A stretch of DNA of 64,000 bases from Candidatus Gastranaerophilales bacterium. GTDB taxonomy: Bacteria > Cyanobacteriota > Vampirovibrionia > Gastranaerophilales > Gastranaerophilaceae. The stretch lies in the NCBI GenBank assembly GCA_944323725.1, contig CALUTP010000008.1, forward strand, positions 36,108 to 100,107. Direction: 5' to 3'. Positions 34,137-42,234 of the stretch are shown piece after piece. The translations under genes and the position numbers were made by a program. Below the pieces are notes generated by a model. That model worked only from the letters and a program-made list of their open reading frames with translations, was not told where the DNA came from and did no database searches. Each line of letters begins with the position of its first letter. Within the stretch, counting starts at the first letter, position 1.

Positions 34137-36659
34137 ATGGAAAATATATTGGAGAATCTTAACAGAGAGCAAAAAGAAGCTGTCCAAACAGTGACAGGGC
34201 CGCTATTAATACTTGCAGGAGCAGGTAGTGGAAAGACTAAAGTATTAACTACAAGAATTGCATATATGATAAAAAAAGGTGTGAAACCTAAAAACATTAT
34301 GGCTGTTACATTTACCAATAAGGCAGCAAAGGAGATGAAAGCTCGTCTTGGGAGTATGATTGGTGAAACCACAGTAAAATATATGTGGGTAGGTACATTT
34401 CATGGCATTTGTGGCCGAATTTTAAGGGAAAACATTGACCGTTACAGTTTTCCTTCGGGGAAAAAACTTGATAAGAATTTTACGATTTATGATGATAATG
34501 ATACTAGTGCTGTAATTAAACAAGCTGTTAAAAAATTAAATTTAGATGATAAAATTTATCAGCCAAAACTTGTAAAAGCTGTTATTTCAAATGCAAAGAA
34601 CAAAATGCAAGACGCATACACATTTGCGACTTTTGCAAAAGATTTTAAATCCCAAAAAATTGCTCAAATATATGAAGAGTACGAAAATGCTTTAAATAAT
34701 AATAATGCAATTGATTTTGATGATATGCTTATGTTGACAGTAAAACTACTTGATCATAATACTGAAATTAGGACTGAATATTATGAAAGATTTAAGCATA
34801 TAATGGTCGATGAGTATCAGGATACAAACTTAGCTCAGTACAAATTAGTTAATATGTTATATACAAACAAATTACCTGAAATCCCATCAGAGCGCTCATT
34901 ATGTGTGGTAGGTGACGTTGACCAATCAATATATAGCTGGAGAGGTGCTGATTATACAATAATTATGAATTTCCAAAAGGATTTCAAAAACACAAAGTTA
35001 ATAAAGCTTGAACAGAATTACCGCTCTACTGCTAATATTTTAAATGTTGCGAATGCGATTATTGAAAATAATACTGAGCGTGTAGATAAAGTTTTATACT
35101 CAAATAAGGGTGAAGGAGAGCTGATAGATTATTTTGAAGCTCAAGATGAGTCAGATGAAGCAAATTTTATTGTAAGTAAAATTAAACAGGATAGTGGTGG
35201 GAATTACAATCAATATGCCATTTTATATAGAACGAATTCTCAATCCCGTTCAATAGAAGAAGCCTGTATGGCTGCGGGTATTCCATATAGAATATATGGC
35301 GGTCTAAAATTCTATGACCGTAAAGAAATTAAAGATATTATTGCCTATCTCAAATTAATTTATAATACGGATGATTCTCAAAGTTTTAGAAGAATAGTAA
35401 ACGTTCCAAAGCGTTCTATCGGAGATACTACAATTAAAAGATTGCAGGATTTTGCGGATAGAGAAGATATTTCGCTGTTTGCAGCAGCTCAAAGAGTTCA
35501 AGAGGACGATGAAATCCCTCAAAGAACTAAATCAAAAATTACCGATTTCGTAAATCTGATTACCAAATTCCGTGACGCAAAGGATAATTATAATCTTCGT
35601 GAATTTGTAACGCTTGTAATCGAAAAATCAGGATATTTAGCAGAATTACAACTCCAGAATACTCCTGAAGCAGAAGCTGATATTGAAAACTTGCAAGAAC
35701 TTGTAAACGTAGCAGAAGAGTTTGTTCCTGAAGAAGATGATAATGTTCTTGGGGAATTTTTAGCACAAGTAGCTCTAGTATCAGATATTGATAATATGGA
35801 TACAATAGCCAATAATGTAACCCTTATGACATTACATGCCGCTAAAGGTCTTGAGTTCCCTGTTGTATTTATGGCAGGGATGGATGAGGGGGTCTTTCCG
35901 CATCAAAGAACTTTCAATTCAAATTCAGAATTGGAAGAAGAACGCAGACTTATGTATGTGGGAGTCACTCGTGCTGAGGAAAAACTATATTTAACATCTG
36001 CAAAACGTCGTCAGATGTGGGGTGAATTTAAATATTACAATCCATCAAGATTTATAGAGGAGATTCCTCGCCAGTTAATGAATATGACTTCATTTGAAGG
36101 GAGTATTTCAGATGGTTCAACATTTAGAAATGCTGTTTCTAAAGCAAAAACAGGAAAATCTGATTATTCATATTCTGCAGCACAAAGTGATAGCTATGGT
36201 TATGTGAAACCTTCTACAGGATTTGGTAAAGGTTTTGTTGCTCCTACAAAAGGGCTTGCGAATAATACAGCAGCTAACAAAATATCATATAACTATGAAC
36301 AGCCAAAACGTACCCCACAGCGAACCATTTTAGTTAAGTCACATGCAAATAAGCAACGTGATGAAGAAAAAGTTAAAGAATTTTTCAAAGATAATGCCAT
36401 AAAACGTATGTTGGAAGAAAAGAAGCAAAAAGAACAAAAACAAGCAATAGAAGCTCAGGAACGTGAAAAAGCTATTCAAGGCACTTCTACCATAGAATAT
36501 GTATTTAATGTAGGGGAGCGAGTTTTCCATGATAAGCTTGGCATAGGACATATTACAGATGTGATTAAAGTCGGTGATAGTATGATGTACACCATAGACT
36601 TTGGAAAACAGGGTAAAAAAGCTATGGATGCCGCCTATGCTAAGTTGAAAAAATTCTAA
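34137..36659 (+). CDS. pcrA: UvrD/PcrA-family DNA helicase
   Basis: This superfamily 1A 3'-5' helicase is involved in repair and removal of RecA. The Walker A box is near residue 30 (AGAGSGKTKVL), motif Ia is VTFTNKAAKEM, motif II (Walker B) is MVDEYQDTN, motif III is GDVDQSIYSWRGA, motif IV is LEQNYRS, motif V is LMTLHAAKGLEFPVVF and motif VI is EERRLMYVGVTRAEEKL. After a low-complexity linker the C-terminal 50 residues form a Tudor-like domain (GERVFHDKLGIGHI) as in PcrA, which contacts RNA polymerase in known cases. Length 840. AGGGAT precedes the ATG. Confidence 0.95.
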   Translation: MENILENLNREQKEAVQTVTGPLLILAGAGSGKTKVLTTRIAYMIKKGVKPKNIMAVTFTNKAAKEMKARLGSMIGETTVKYMWVGTFHGICGRILRENIDRYSFPSGKKLDKNFTIYDDNDTSAVIKQAVKKLNLDDKIYQPKLVKAVISNAKNKMQDAYTFATFAKDFKSQKIAQIYEEYENALNNNNAIDFDDMLMLTVKLLDHNTEIRTEYYERFKHIMVDEYQDTNLAQYKLVNMLYTNKLPEIPSERSLCVVGDVDQSIYSWRGADYTIIMNFQKDFKNTKLIKLEQNYRSTANILNVANAIIENNTERVDKVLYSNKGEGELIDYFEAQDESDEANFIVSKIKQDSGGNYNQYAILYRTNSQSRSIEEACMAAGIPYRIYGGLKFYDRKEIKDIIAYLKLIYNTDDSQSFRRIVNVPKRSIGDTTIKRLQDFADREDISLFAAAQRVQEDDEIPQRTKSKITDFVNLITKFRDAKDNYNLREFVTLVIEKSGYLAELQLQNTPEAEADIENLQELVNVAEEFVPEEDDNVLGEFLAQVALVSDIDNMDTIANNVTLMTLHAAKGLEFPVVFMAGMDEGVFPHQRTFNSNSELEEERRLMYVGVTRAEEKLYLTSAKRRQMWGEFKYYNPSRFIEEIPRQLMNMTSFEGSISDGSTFRNAVSKAKTGKSDYSYSAAQSDSYGYVKPSTGFGKGFVAPTKGLANNTAANKISYNYEQPKRTPQRTILVKSHANKQRDEEKVKEFFKDNAIKRMLEEKKQKEQKQAIEAQEREKAIQGTSTIEYVFNVGERVFHDKLGIGHITDVIKVGDSMMYTIDFGKQGKKAMDAAYAKLKKF

Positions 36660-36680
36660 AGGTAATAGTGAGGAGCTAAA

Positions 36681-37403
36681 TTAAAACCAAGGGTAATCGT
36701 CTTTGATTTCCCATCCGTCCTGTTGGATTAAAGCACCGCAGTAATATGTTCTGGTTGAGGTCTTACACCCCCAGCTTGAATGAGTCATAAGAGTATCTCT
36801 TGACTTTTGTTCATATCCAAACATATTAAATTTTGAATTACTTTGTGTTATTCCCATTAAGAATACATCTTTGCTAAAAGTATTCGGTTTTTGAAATCCG
36901 TTTATATCAACAAATAATAAAATTCTTTCGCCGTAATTGCCATTATTATTATCATAAGCTAAATGTATTAGAGTAGAATTATTTATTATAAAACGGTAAA
37001 TATTATCACTGGGTTGGTATCTTGTAACTGTTCCGTTAGGATAATACCAGTCATAGTAGCATTGTTTGGAAGAATTTTTGCCAACTCCGCAATCTTCAAC
37101 GATTTTTATATAAGGTATCAAATAACGGTTTGCAAATATATTCAGAGAATCTTTTAAAGGTGATAAATCTCCGCTTACAGATTTTGTTTTTATAAATTCC
37201 CAGTTGGAAATGTCACCATAATCCTTTTGAGCCATTGTAAATGCTTGTAATATTGTTGAATAAGCTTTTTTTAGCTGTGTTGCAGTAACTGTTTTCTTAT
37301 GTTTTGCTATAAGTGCCGGCAGTGTCATCGCTGAAACTATTCCGATTATACCCAGTGTGATAAGCACTTCTGCTAATATAAAGCCATTATTATTATTCCT
37401 CAT
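36681..37403 (-). CDS. type IV prepilin-like protein
   Basis: This 240-residue pseudopilin/pilin has a short positive leader (MRNNNNG) cleaved before the hydrophobic helix FILAEVLITLGIIGIVSAMT. Glu5 of the mature part, needed for assembly, is present; the usual threonine after Phe1 is isoleucine. The helix continues as ALIAKHKKTVTATQLKKAYSTILQAF, the style typical of Gastranaerophilales prepilins. The C-terminal globular part has paired cysteines (EDCGVGKNSSKQCYYD, WGCKTSTRTYYC). It is divergent from the small regulator at 37495, with a palindromic operator over its promoter. No assembly genes are adjacent. Confidence 0.9.
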   Translation of the reverse strand: MRNNNNGFILAEVLITLGIIGIVSAMTLPALIAKHKKTVTATQLKKAYSTILQAFTMAQKDYGDISNWEFIKTKSVSGDLSPLKDSLNIFANRYLIPYIKIVEDCGVGKNSSKQCYYDWYYPNGTVTRYQPSDNIYRFIINNSTLIHLAYDNNNGNYGERILLFVDINGFQKPNTFSKDVFLMGITQSNSKFNMFGYEQKSRDTLMTHSSWGCKTSTRTYYCGALIQQDGWEIKDDYPWF

Positions 37404-37420
37404 AATTATTATATCCTTAG

Positions 37421-37444
37421 TTATCTAACTATATAGTTAGATAA
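37421..37444. promoter_or_regulatory. perfect 24-bp palindrome, probable operator
   Basis: The central TATCTAACTATATAGTTAGA reads the same on both strands and the symmetry extends over all 24 bases. It overlaps the -10 box of the prepilin promoter. Half-site-like TATAGTTA recurs at 37485-37491 directly before the regulator ATG, and a related stretch follows the regulator gene near 37731. Confidence 0.75.
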
Positions 37445-37469
37445 TATAATTCAATAATTAGATTGTCAA
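37441..37469 (-). promoter_or_regulatory. sigma-70 promoter of the prepilin gene
   Basis: On the minus strand, TTGACA (37469-37464), 17 bases, TATTAT (37446-37441). The -10 box shares four bases with the 24-bp palindrome. Confidence 0.8.
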
Positions 37470-37494
37470 GCTTTTATCAATATATAGTTATGAA

Positions 37495-37728
37495 ATGAAG
37501 AATGAATATATTTTAGAAAAAGAAAATATAAGAAAGTTGATAAAGCTTTTGGCTACGGCTGAGGGTAAGACTTTAACCAGATTAAAGGTTGATATTAACC
37601 ATAAATATAATAAGACAGATTCTTTGGAAAATCTTGCAAATAAGTTAAGAAATAAGACGATAAAAGTGACAGAGCTTTTAGAAATCTTTGATGTGCTTGA
37701 ATATGAACTGGTTATAAGAAAAAAATAG
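37495..37728 (+). CDS. small putative transcription regulator
   Basis: This 77-residue protein looks like a short Cro/C1-type helix-turn-helix regulator. The stretch IRKLIKLLATAEGKTLTRLKVDIN, then SLENLANKLRNKTIKVTELLEIFDVLEYELVIRKK, matches the length and helix order of small LLM-type XRE proteins found in phage-like and pilus loci. A TATAGT box ends six bases before the ATG and no ribosome-binding site is visible, so the transcript is probably leaderless. Divergent placement around a perfect palindrome suggests it represses the prepilin and itself. Confidence 0.65.
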   Translation: MKNEYILEKENIRKLIKLLATAEGKTLTRLKVDINHKYNKTDSLENLANKLRNKTIKVTELLEIFDVLEYELVIRKK

Positions 37729-37804
37729 TATATAGCTAAGTATAGTTGTCTAATGGAAAATTTGTTTTCTGAATTTATTCTATTAAATAAATTCAGGAGG
37801 CGTT

Positions 37805-38281
37805 ATGAAAAAATTTTTGTTATTTGTTATAACAGGGGTGGTATTTTTATTTGGTTCGCAGGTTTTTGCAGATGAGCAGCAGGAAGCATTAAAGTTTTTT
37901 AAAAGCTACGTGAATGCGGCTAATAATTATAGTCCTGAAATTATACAGATGTATTCGCCTGAAGCAAGGATTATCAGACAAGTTGTAAAACCCGATGGCG
38001 GACTTGTTGATGTGGAAACTGATATGGATACATATATTTCTCAGATGAGACTCGGACAAAAGGGTGCAAAATTAAGGAAATATAAAAATACTTATACTGA
38101 TATAAAGGCTGCAAAAATCGAAAATGGCTATAAAATCAGCTCTTTAAGACAGCCTGCGGGAGAAAAATATAAGCTTAAAACTTATATGATTGTCCAAAAA
38201 CAGCCATCAGGAAAATGGTTGATTACTGAAGAGATGATGCAGACTAAAGTCCAAACTTTCTTAAAATATGCCAAGAAATAA
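37805..38281 (+). CDS. secreted NTF2-like protein
   Basis: This 158-residue protein has a clear Sec signal peptide (MKKFLLFVITGVVFLFGSQVFA, cleaved after AFA-type VFA). The mature part reads as an NTF2/SnoaL-like alpha-beta fold: an N-terminal helix with FFKSYVNAANNYSPEIIQMY, then long antiparallel strands (YKNTYTDIKAAKIENGYKIS, KLKTYMIVQKQPSGKWLITEE). Many such periplasmic proteins bind small ligands or are inactive. AGGAGGCG is an unusually strong ribosome-binding site. The stop codon lies at the left edge of the hairpin element. Confidence 0.75.
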   Translation: MKKFLLFVITGVVFLFGSQVFADEQQEALKFFKSYVNAANNYSPEIIQMYSPEARIIRQVVKPDGGLVDVETDMDTYISQMRLGQKGAKLRKYKNTYTDIKAAKIENGYKISSLRQPAGEKYKLKTYMIVQKQPSGKWLITEEMMQTKVQTFLKYAKK

Positions 38282-38750
38282 CATAATATATGTTATTAAT
38301 ATGTTCATTTCTTTCTCTTTTATTGCGAGTAAAAGAGAAAGAAATGAACCAAAGAAAGAGAAAAACGCTAAGCTCACAGCATCGCAAAGCGATGCGAAAA
38401 TCAAATGGCTGTCGTTAAATGCGTCAGCATTTAACCGTTCAAGCCTCACTATCGCACAATAAATTGTGCACGTTCGGCAAATTTTAAGCGAGCGTGTACG
38501 AAGCACGATAGTGAGCAAAGAGGTGAAAAGCTTTAGCTTTTCACGAACAACAATTTAATCTTGCAATGCCAGAATGGCATTGCTGGAAACTCAGCGAGTT
38601 TTTCTTTTTGCCTTCTTTTGCAGTTGAAAGCTTTGCTTGAAACGTGCAAAATGGCCTCACTTAGGTTTTTAGTTGTGAGCTGGTTCACTTTTTCTTTTTG
38701 CTTCGCAACAAAAAGAAAAAGTGAATAGTACCAATAACATATATTATGTT
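38280..38750. repeat. 470-bp element of nested hairpins bounded by an 18-bp inverted repeat
   Basis: AACATAATATATGTTATT at 38280-38297 recurs as its exact reverse complement at 38733-38750. Between them are at least nine inverted repeats: 19 bp (38304-38322 with 38330-38348), 7 bp (38379-38385/38389-38395), 9 bp (38414-38422/38427-38435), 10 bp (38445-38454/38506-38515) enclosing 7 bp (38454-38460/38463-38469), 9 bp (38523-38531/38536-38544), 8 bp (38563-38570/38576-38583), 6 bp (38587-38592/38596-38601) and 17 bp (38684-38700/38709-38725). Base composition is less A+T-rich than the surroundings. It may be a non-autonomous mobile element (MITE- or REP-like) or a structured RNA. The short open frames inside look like by-products of the repeats. 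Confidence 0.7.
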
Positions 38751-38755
38751 TATAA

Positions 38756-38761
38756 TATAAT
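38756..38761 (+). promoter_or_regulatory. -10 box for leaderless aroC
   Basis: TATAAT ends six bases before the aroC ATG. No ribosome-binding site is visible. The matching -35 position falls in the right end of the hairpin element and is poor. Confidence 0.5.
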
Positions 38762-38767
38762 TAGAAT

Positions 38768-39814
38768 ATGGAAAAGTTTAGATTTTTGACAGCAGGCGAA
38801 AGCCACGGAAAGTGTTTAACTGCAATTATTGAAGGTTTACCTGCAAACCTTGAAATAGATGTAGATTTTATTAACGAGGAACTAAAACGCCGTCAATGCG
38901 GTTATGGACGTGGCGGACGAATGAAAATTGAAAGTGATACAGTAGAGATTACTTCAGGTGTGCGCTTTGGTAAAACATTTGGCGCACCAATTACACTTGT
39001 AATTTATAATAAAGATTTTGAAAACTGGCAAAAAATTATGAGTGTAAGTCCTGCTGATGAAACTGATGAAAAATCTTTTACAAAATACAGACCAGGTCAT
39101 GCAGATTATGCTGGAAGTATTAAATATCACCAAAAAGATTTAAGAAATATTTTAGAGCGTTCAAGTGCAAGGAAAACAGCTATTGAAGTTGCTGTAGGAG
39201 CTGTTGCAAAACTTTACCTTAAATATTTTGGCATAGAATGTTCATCTCGAATTATTCAAGTTGGTCAAGGCAAAACAGAAGAAGAAATACATGCACAAAT
39301 TGATAAAGCTAAAGAAATGGGTGATACATTAGGTGGAAAATTTGAGGTTATTTATAAAGGGCTTCCTATAGGTTTAGGTTCTTACGTACACTGGGATAAA
39401 GCGCTTGATGGCCGAATAGCTCAGGCAGTTATGAGCATTCCTGCTGTAAAAGCCGTTTCTATTGGCGAAAATCATGCTTATAAAATGTTTGGCAGTGAGT
39501 TTCATGATGAACTGTTCCTCGTGGATGATAAAATAGTCCGTAAAACTAATAATGCAGGCGGTATTGAAGGTGGCATGACAAATGGAGAAGATTTAATTGT
39601 AAAAGCTGTAATGAAGCCGATACCAACATTAAAAAAATCTTTAAATACGGTAGATGCTTCAACTTTAGAACAAACAGAAGCACATTTTGAACGCTCTGAT
39701 ACATGTGCAGTCGAAGCCTGTGCAGTTGTTGCTGAATCCCGTATTGCTTGTGTACTTGCAAATGAAATTTTATTGAAATTCGGCGGTGATGCAATAGAAG
39801 ATTACAATTTATAG
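38768..39814 (+). CDS. aroC: chorismate synthase
   Basis: AroC converts 5-enolpyruvylshikimate-3-phosphate to chorismate with reduced FMN. Family signatures are GESHGKCLTAIIEGLPAN near the N-terminus, GYGRGGRMKIE, the central HADYAGSIKYH and RSSARKTA stretches, and AGGIEGGMTNGEDL followed by RSDTCAVEACAV towards the C-terminus. Length 348 is normal. It lies alone on the plus strand and converges with aroB-aroK, so three shikimate-pathway genes sit together without one operon. The transcript is probably leaderless. Confidence 0.97.
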   Translation: MEKFRFLTAGESHGKCLTAIIEGLPANLEIDVDFINEELKRRQCGYGRGGRMKIESDTVEITSGVRFGKTFGAPITLVIYNKDFENWQKIMSVSPADETDEKSFTKYRPGHADYAGSIKYHQKDLRNILERSSARKTAIEVAVGAVAKLYLKYFGIECSSRIIQVGQGKTEEEIHAQIDKAKEMGDTLGGKFEVIYKGLPIGLGSYVHWDKALDGRIAQAVMSIPAVKAVSIGENHAYKMFGSEFHDELFLVDDKIVRKTNNAGGIEGGMTNGEDLIVKAVMKPIPTLKKSLNTVDASTLEQTEAHFERSDTCAVEACAVVAESRIACVLANEILLKFGGDAIEDYNL

Positions 39815-39822
39815 AAAAATTT

Positions 39823-40890
39823 TTAATATAACAAGTCTTTTTCAGTGAATTTAAATTCTTCAACAATAGAGTAATCAACAGGCAAAATAAATGTTATATA
39901 ATCTGAATCTGCCTTTTTGTCCATTTTCATTAATTTCACCATCTTTTCTATAGGGTAATCTGGTATTGTTTTAAAATTAAATTTTTTTATTACATCATCT
40001 GCAAAGTATTTGTAATTTATATCAATAAGATTTCTTTTGACAGCAAGGTTAAATGCAAAAATTATACCTTTGACAATAGCTTCACCATGTGTGTATTTCT
40101 TATAATTTGTATATTTTTCTATAGCGTGTCCATAGGTATGTCCAAAGTTTAAAATTTTTCTTAGATTACCCTCTTTTTCATCTTTTTGAACAACAGAAAC
40201 TTTAAGTTTTATACAAATTGTAATTAGATTTTTTAAACTATCAGGGTTTTTTAAAAGAATGTTTTCAAAATTTTCGCTTATAAAATTTGTGAGGTTTAAT
40301 TCTTCTTCACATTTACAACTTTTTTCTATAAAAGCATATTTAACAACTTCACCAAGTCCGGTTTTAAATTGTCTATCATCAAGTGTATTTAGAAAATTAG
40401 TATTGATAATGACAGCTTTAGGCTGATAAAAACTTCCTATAAGATTTTTACCAAAATTAGTATCTATTCCAGTTTTCCCTCCAACAGAGCTGTCGACACA
40501 AGCTAATAATGTTGTAGGTACTTGTATAAATTTTATACCACGCATATATGTAGAAGCTGCAAATCCGGCAATATCTCCAACAACTCCGCCACCAATCGCT
40601 ATTAGGGCATCATTTCTACTTAACTGCATTTTGAAGGCTCTATTGAGAATTTTTTGGTAGTTATGGAAATTTTTTTCTTTTTCTCCATCTTTAAGTATAA
40701 ATTTTTCACAATTTTCAAATCCTAGAGCTTTACCGTATAATTTATTTACTTTTTCAGATATAACAACGAGGAATTTTTTTCCTGTCGCATATGATAAAAT
40801 TTTTTTCTTTAAATCAGAAATATCTTCATTGCATATAATAATTGGATAATTTTGTGTAGAGGAATTAATATTTACAAATATATTAGCCAT
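39823..40890 (-). CDS. aroB: 3-dehydroquinate synthase
   Basis: AroB makes 3-dehydroquinate, the first carbocycle of the shikimate pathway, using NAD and zinc. The NAD site GGGVVGDIAGFAASTYMRGI is followed by QVPTTLLACVDSSVGGKTGID. The zinc-binding histidines are in NFGHTYGHAIE and the later YTHGEAIVKGI. Its start overlaps the 3' end of aroK by 8 bases, so translation is coupled. Length 355 is typical. It converges with aroC with eight bases between the stops. Confidence 0.97.
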   Translation of the reverse strand: MANIFVNINSSTQNYPIIICNEDISDLKKKILSYATGKKFLVVISEKVNKLYGKALGFENCEKFILKDGEKEKNFHNYQKILNRAFKMQLSRNDALIAIGGGVVGDIAGFAASTYMRGIKFIQVPTTLLACVDSSVGGKTGIDTNFGKNLIGSFYQPKAVIINTNFLNTLDDRQFKTGLGEVVKYAFIEKSCKCEEELNLTNFISENFENILLKNPDSLKNLITICIKLKVSVVQKDEKEGNLRKILNFGHTYGHAIEKYTNYKKYTHGEAIVKGIIFAFNLAVKRNLIDINYKYFADDVIKKFNFKTIPDYPIEKMVKLMKMDKKADSDYITFILPVDYSIVEEFKFTEKDLLY

Positions 40891-41395
40891 TTATAACTCC
40901 TAAAATTTCATTAACTATATCATAAGGAGTTTTATTATCTGTGTCAATTGTAACATTGGCTTTTTCATAATTTATAGCTCGGTTTTGTGATAATTGTCTA
41001 ATCCTTTCCAGTGAAAAATTTTTAGCTAATAATGGGCGGTGTGTTTCCTGTTTAATTCTATTAAAAATTTCTTCAGGAGAAGCTTTTAAATAAATAACAA
41101 AACAATTTTCTAGCAAAAGATAGCGATTGATTTCATTTTCGAATGCACCGCCTCCAAGTGCTATAATTTGATGAGTTTGTGTAGTAAATTTTTTAATTTT
41201 TTCTTGTTCTAAAGCTCGAAAATGAGGTTCTCCAAATCTTAGAAAAATTTCTGAAATTTTTCTACTAGTTCCTTTTTCAATTTCATTGTCGATATCTACA
41301 AGGCTATAATCAGTTAAAACCTTATGTAATTCTTCCGCAACAGTTGTTTTCCCGCTGCCCATCATTCCTATTAGTGCTATATTATCTTTTTTCAT
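40883..41395 (-). CDS. aroK: shikimate kinase
   Basis: AroK phosphorylates shikimate with ATP. The P-loop is at residues 10-17 (GMMGSGKT), the shikimate-binding aspartate and arginine follow (VDIDNEIEKGTSRKI, GEPHFRALE), then GGGAFE and the lid RPLLA. The start at 41395 gives 170 residues, the usual size; an upstream ATG at 41425 would add ten hydrophobic residues that do not belong to the fold. It is the first gene of the aroK-aroB pair and divergent from the metallophosphoesterase gene. Confidence 0.95.
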   Translation of the reverse strand: MKKDNIALIGMMGSGKTTVAEELHKVLTDYSLVDIDNEIEKGTSRKISEIFLRFGEPHFRALEQEKIKKFTTQTHQIIALGGGAFENEINRYLLLENCFVIYLKASPEEIFNRIKQETHRPLLAKNFSLERIRQLSQNRAINYEKANVTIDTDNKTPYDIVNEILGVING

Positions 41396-41442
41396 AATTA
41401 ATCTTTTAATAACCAAATTAATCATACAATAAATATTTAGTG

Positions 41443-41448
41443 TATGAT
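41443..41448 (+). promoter_or_regulatory. -10 box for the leaderless metallophosphoesterase
   Basis: TATGAT is followed by seven bases and the ATG at 41456. It rules out the in-frame ATG at 41444, which lies inside the box. Confidence 0.5.
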
Positions 41449-41455
41449 ATTACCT

Positions 41456-42220
41456 ATGAAATGGATTTTTATATTATTTATAATTTTAATTTTTTATATT
41501 ACTTTTATTGAGCCAAATATTTTAACGGTGAAATACCTAAAACTTGAAAGTAATGAATTAAGAGGTATGAAAATTGTTTTTGCAAGCGACTTTCATATGA
41601 AACCATACGAGTTATATAGACTTAAAAGAATTGTTAGGAAAATTAATTTGCAAAATCCTGATATAATATTGCTTGGCGGAGATTATGTGAACGGGCATAA
41701 AAAAGGCAGTACTCTTAGTATAGATAAAATTTCAGGCGAATTATCTAATTTAAAATCTAAATATGGAACAATTGCAATAATGGGTAATCATGATGGCTGG
41801 CAAGGTAAAAAAGAAGTTATAGAGGCATTTGAAAGAGCAGGCATTACTGTTCTTGAAAACGCAAACAAAAACTTTGATAATATTACAATAGCAGGTCTAG
41901 AGGATATGCAAACTGCAAATCCGGATGTTAAAAAAGCATTATCAGGAGCTTTCTATCCTGTCATAATGCTTACACATACTCCTGATATGATAGAAAGTAT
42001 CCCTTCATCTGTTGAACTAACACTTGCAGGGCATACTCATGGCGGACAGGTTGTTTTACATAAGCCTTTGATAGTTCCTTCAAAATATGGAAGAAAATAT
42101 GCTTATGGACTTTCTTATAATAAAAATAAAAAAATATTTGTTTCTCGCGGACTGGGAACAAGTATATTGCCTGTGCGATTTAACTGTTTCCCTGAAATTG
42201 TAGTAATTGAATTTATATAA
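41456..42220 (+). CDS. YaeI-like membrane-anchored metallophosphoesterase
   Basis: This is a calcineurin-type phosphoesterase of 254 residues with an N-terminal membrane anchor (WIFILFIILIFYITFI). The five dimetal motifs are complete: ASDFHMK, LGGDYVNG, MGNHDG, the histidine in MLTHTPD, and AGHTHGGQ. Homologues such as YaeI/YkuE cleave lipid or UDP-linked phosphates at the inner membrane; no substrate can be named. The C-terminal RGLGTSILPVRFNCFPEIVVIE is characteristic of that branch. Confidence 0.92.
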   Translation: MKWIFILFIILIFYITFIEPNILTVKYLKLESNELRGMKIVFASDFHMKPYELYRLKRIVRKINLQNPDIILLGGDYVNGHKKGSTLSIDKISGELSNLKSKYGTIAIMGNHDGWQGKKEVIEAFERAGITVLENANKNFDNITIAGLEDMQTANPDVKKALSGAFYPVIMLTHTPDMIESIPSSVELTLAGHTHGGQVVLHKPLIVPSKYGRKYAYGLSYNKNKKIFVSRGLGTSILPVRFNCFPEIVVIEFI

Positions 42221-42234
42221 TTAAATAGAATCTA

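Noticed and set aside
38261..38518. Open frames of 64 and 85 codons inside the hairpin element
   Set aside because: They lie on opposite strands across inverted repeats, have no ribosome-binding site and read as low-complexity Lys/Glu/Arg or Cys/Arg/Leu strings produced by the repeats.
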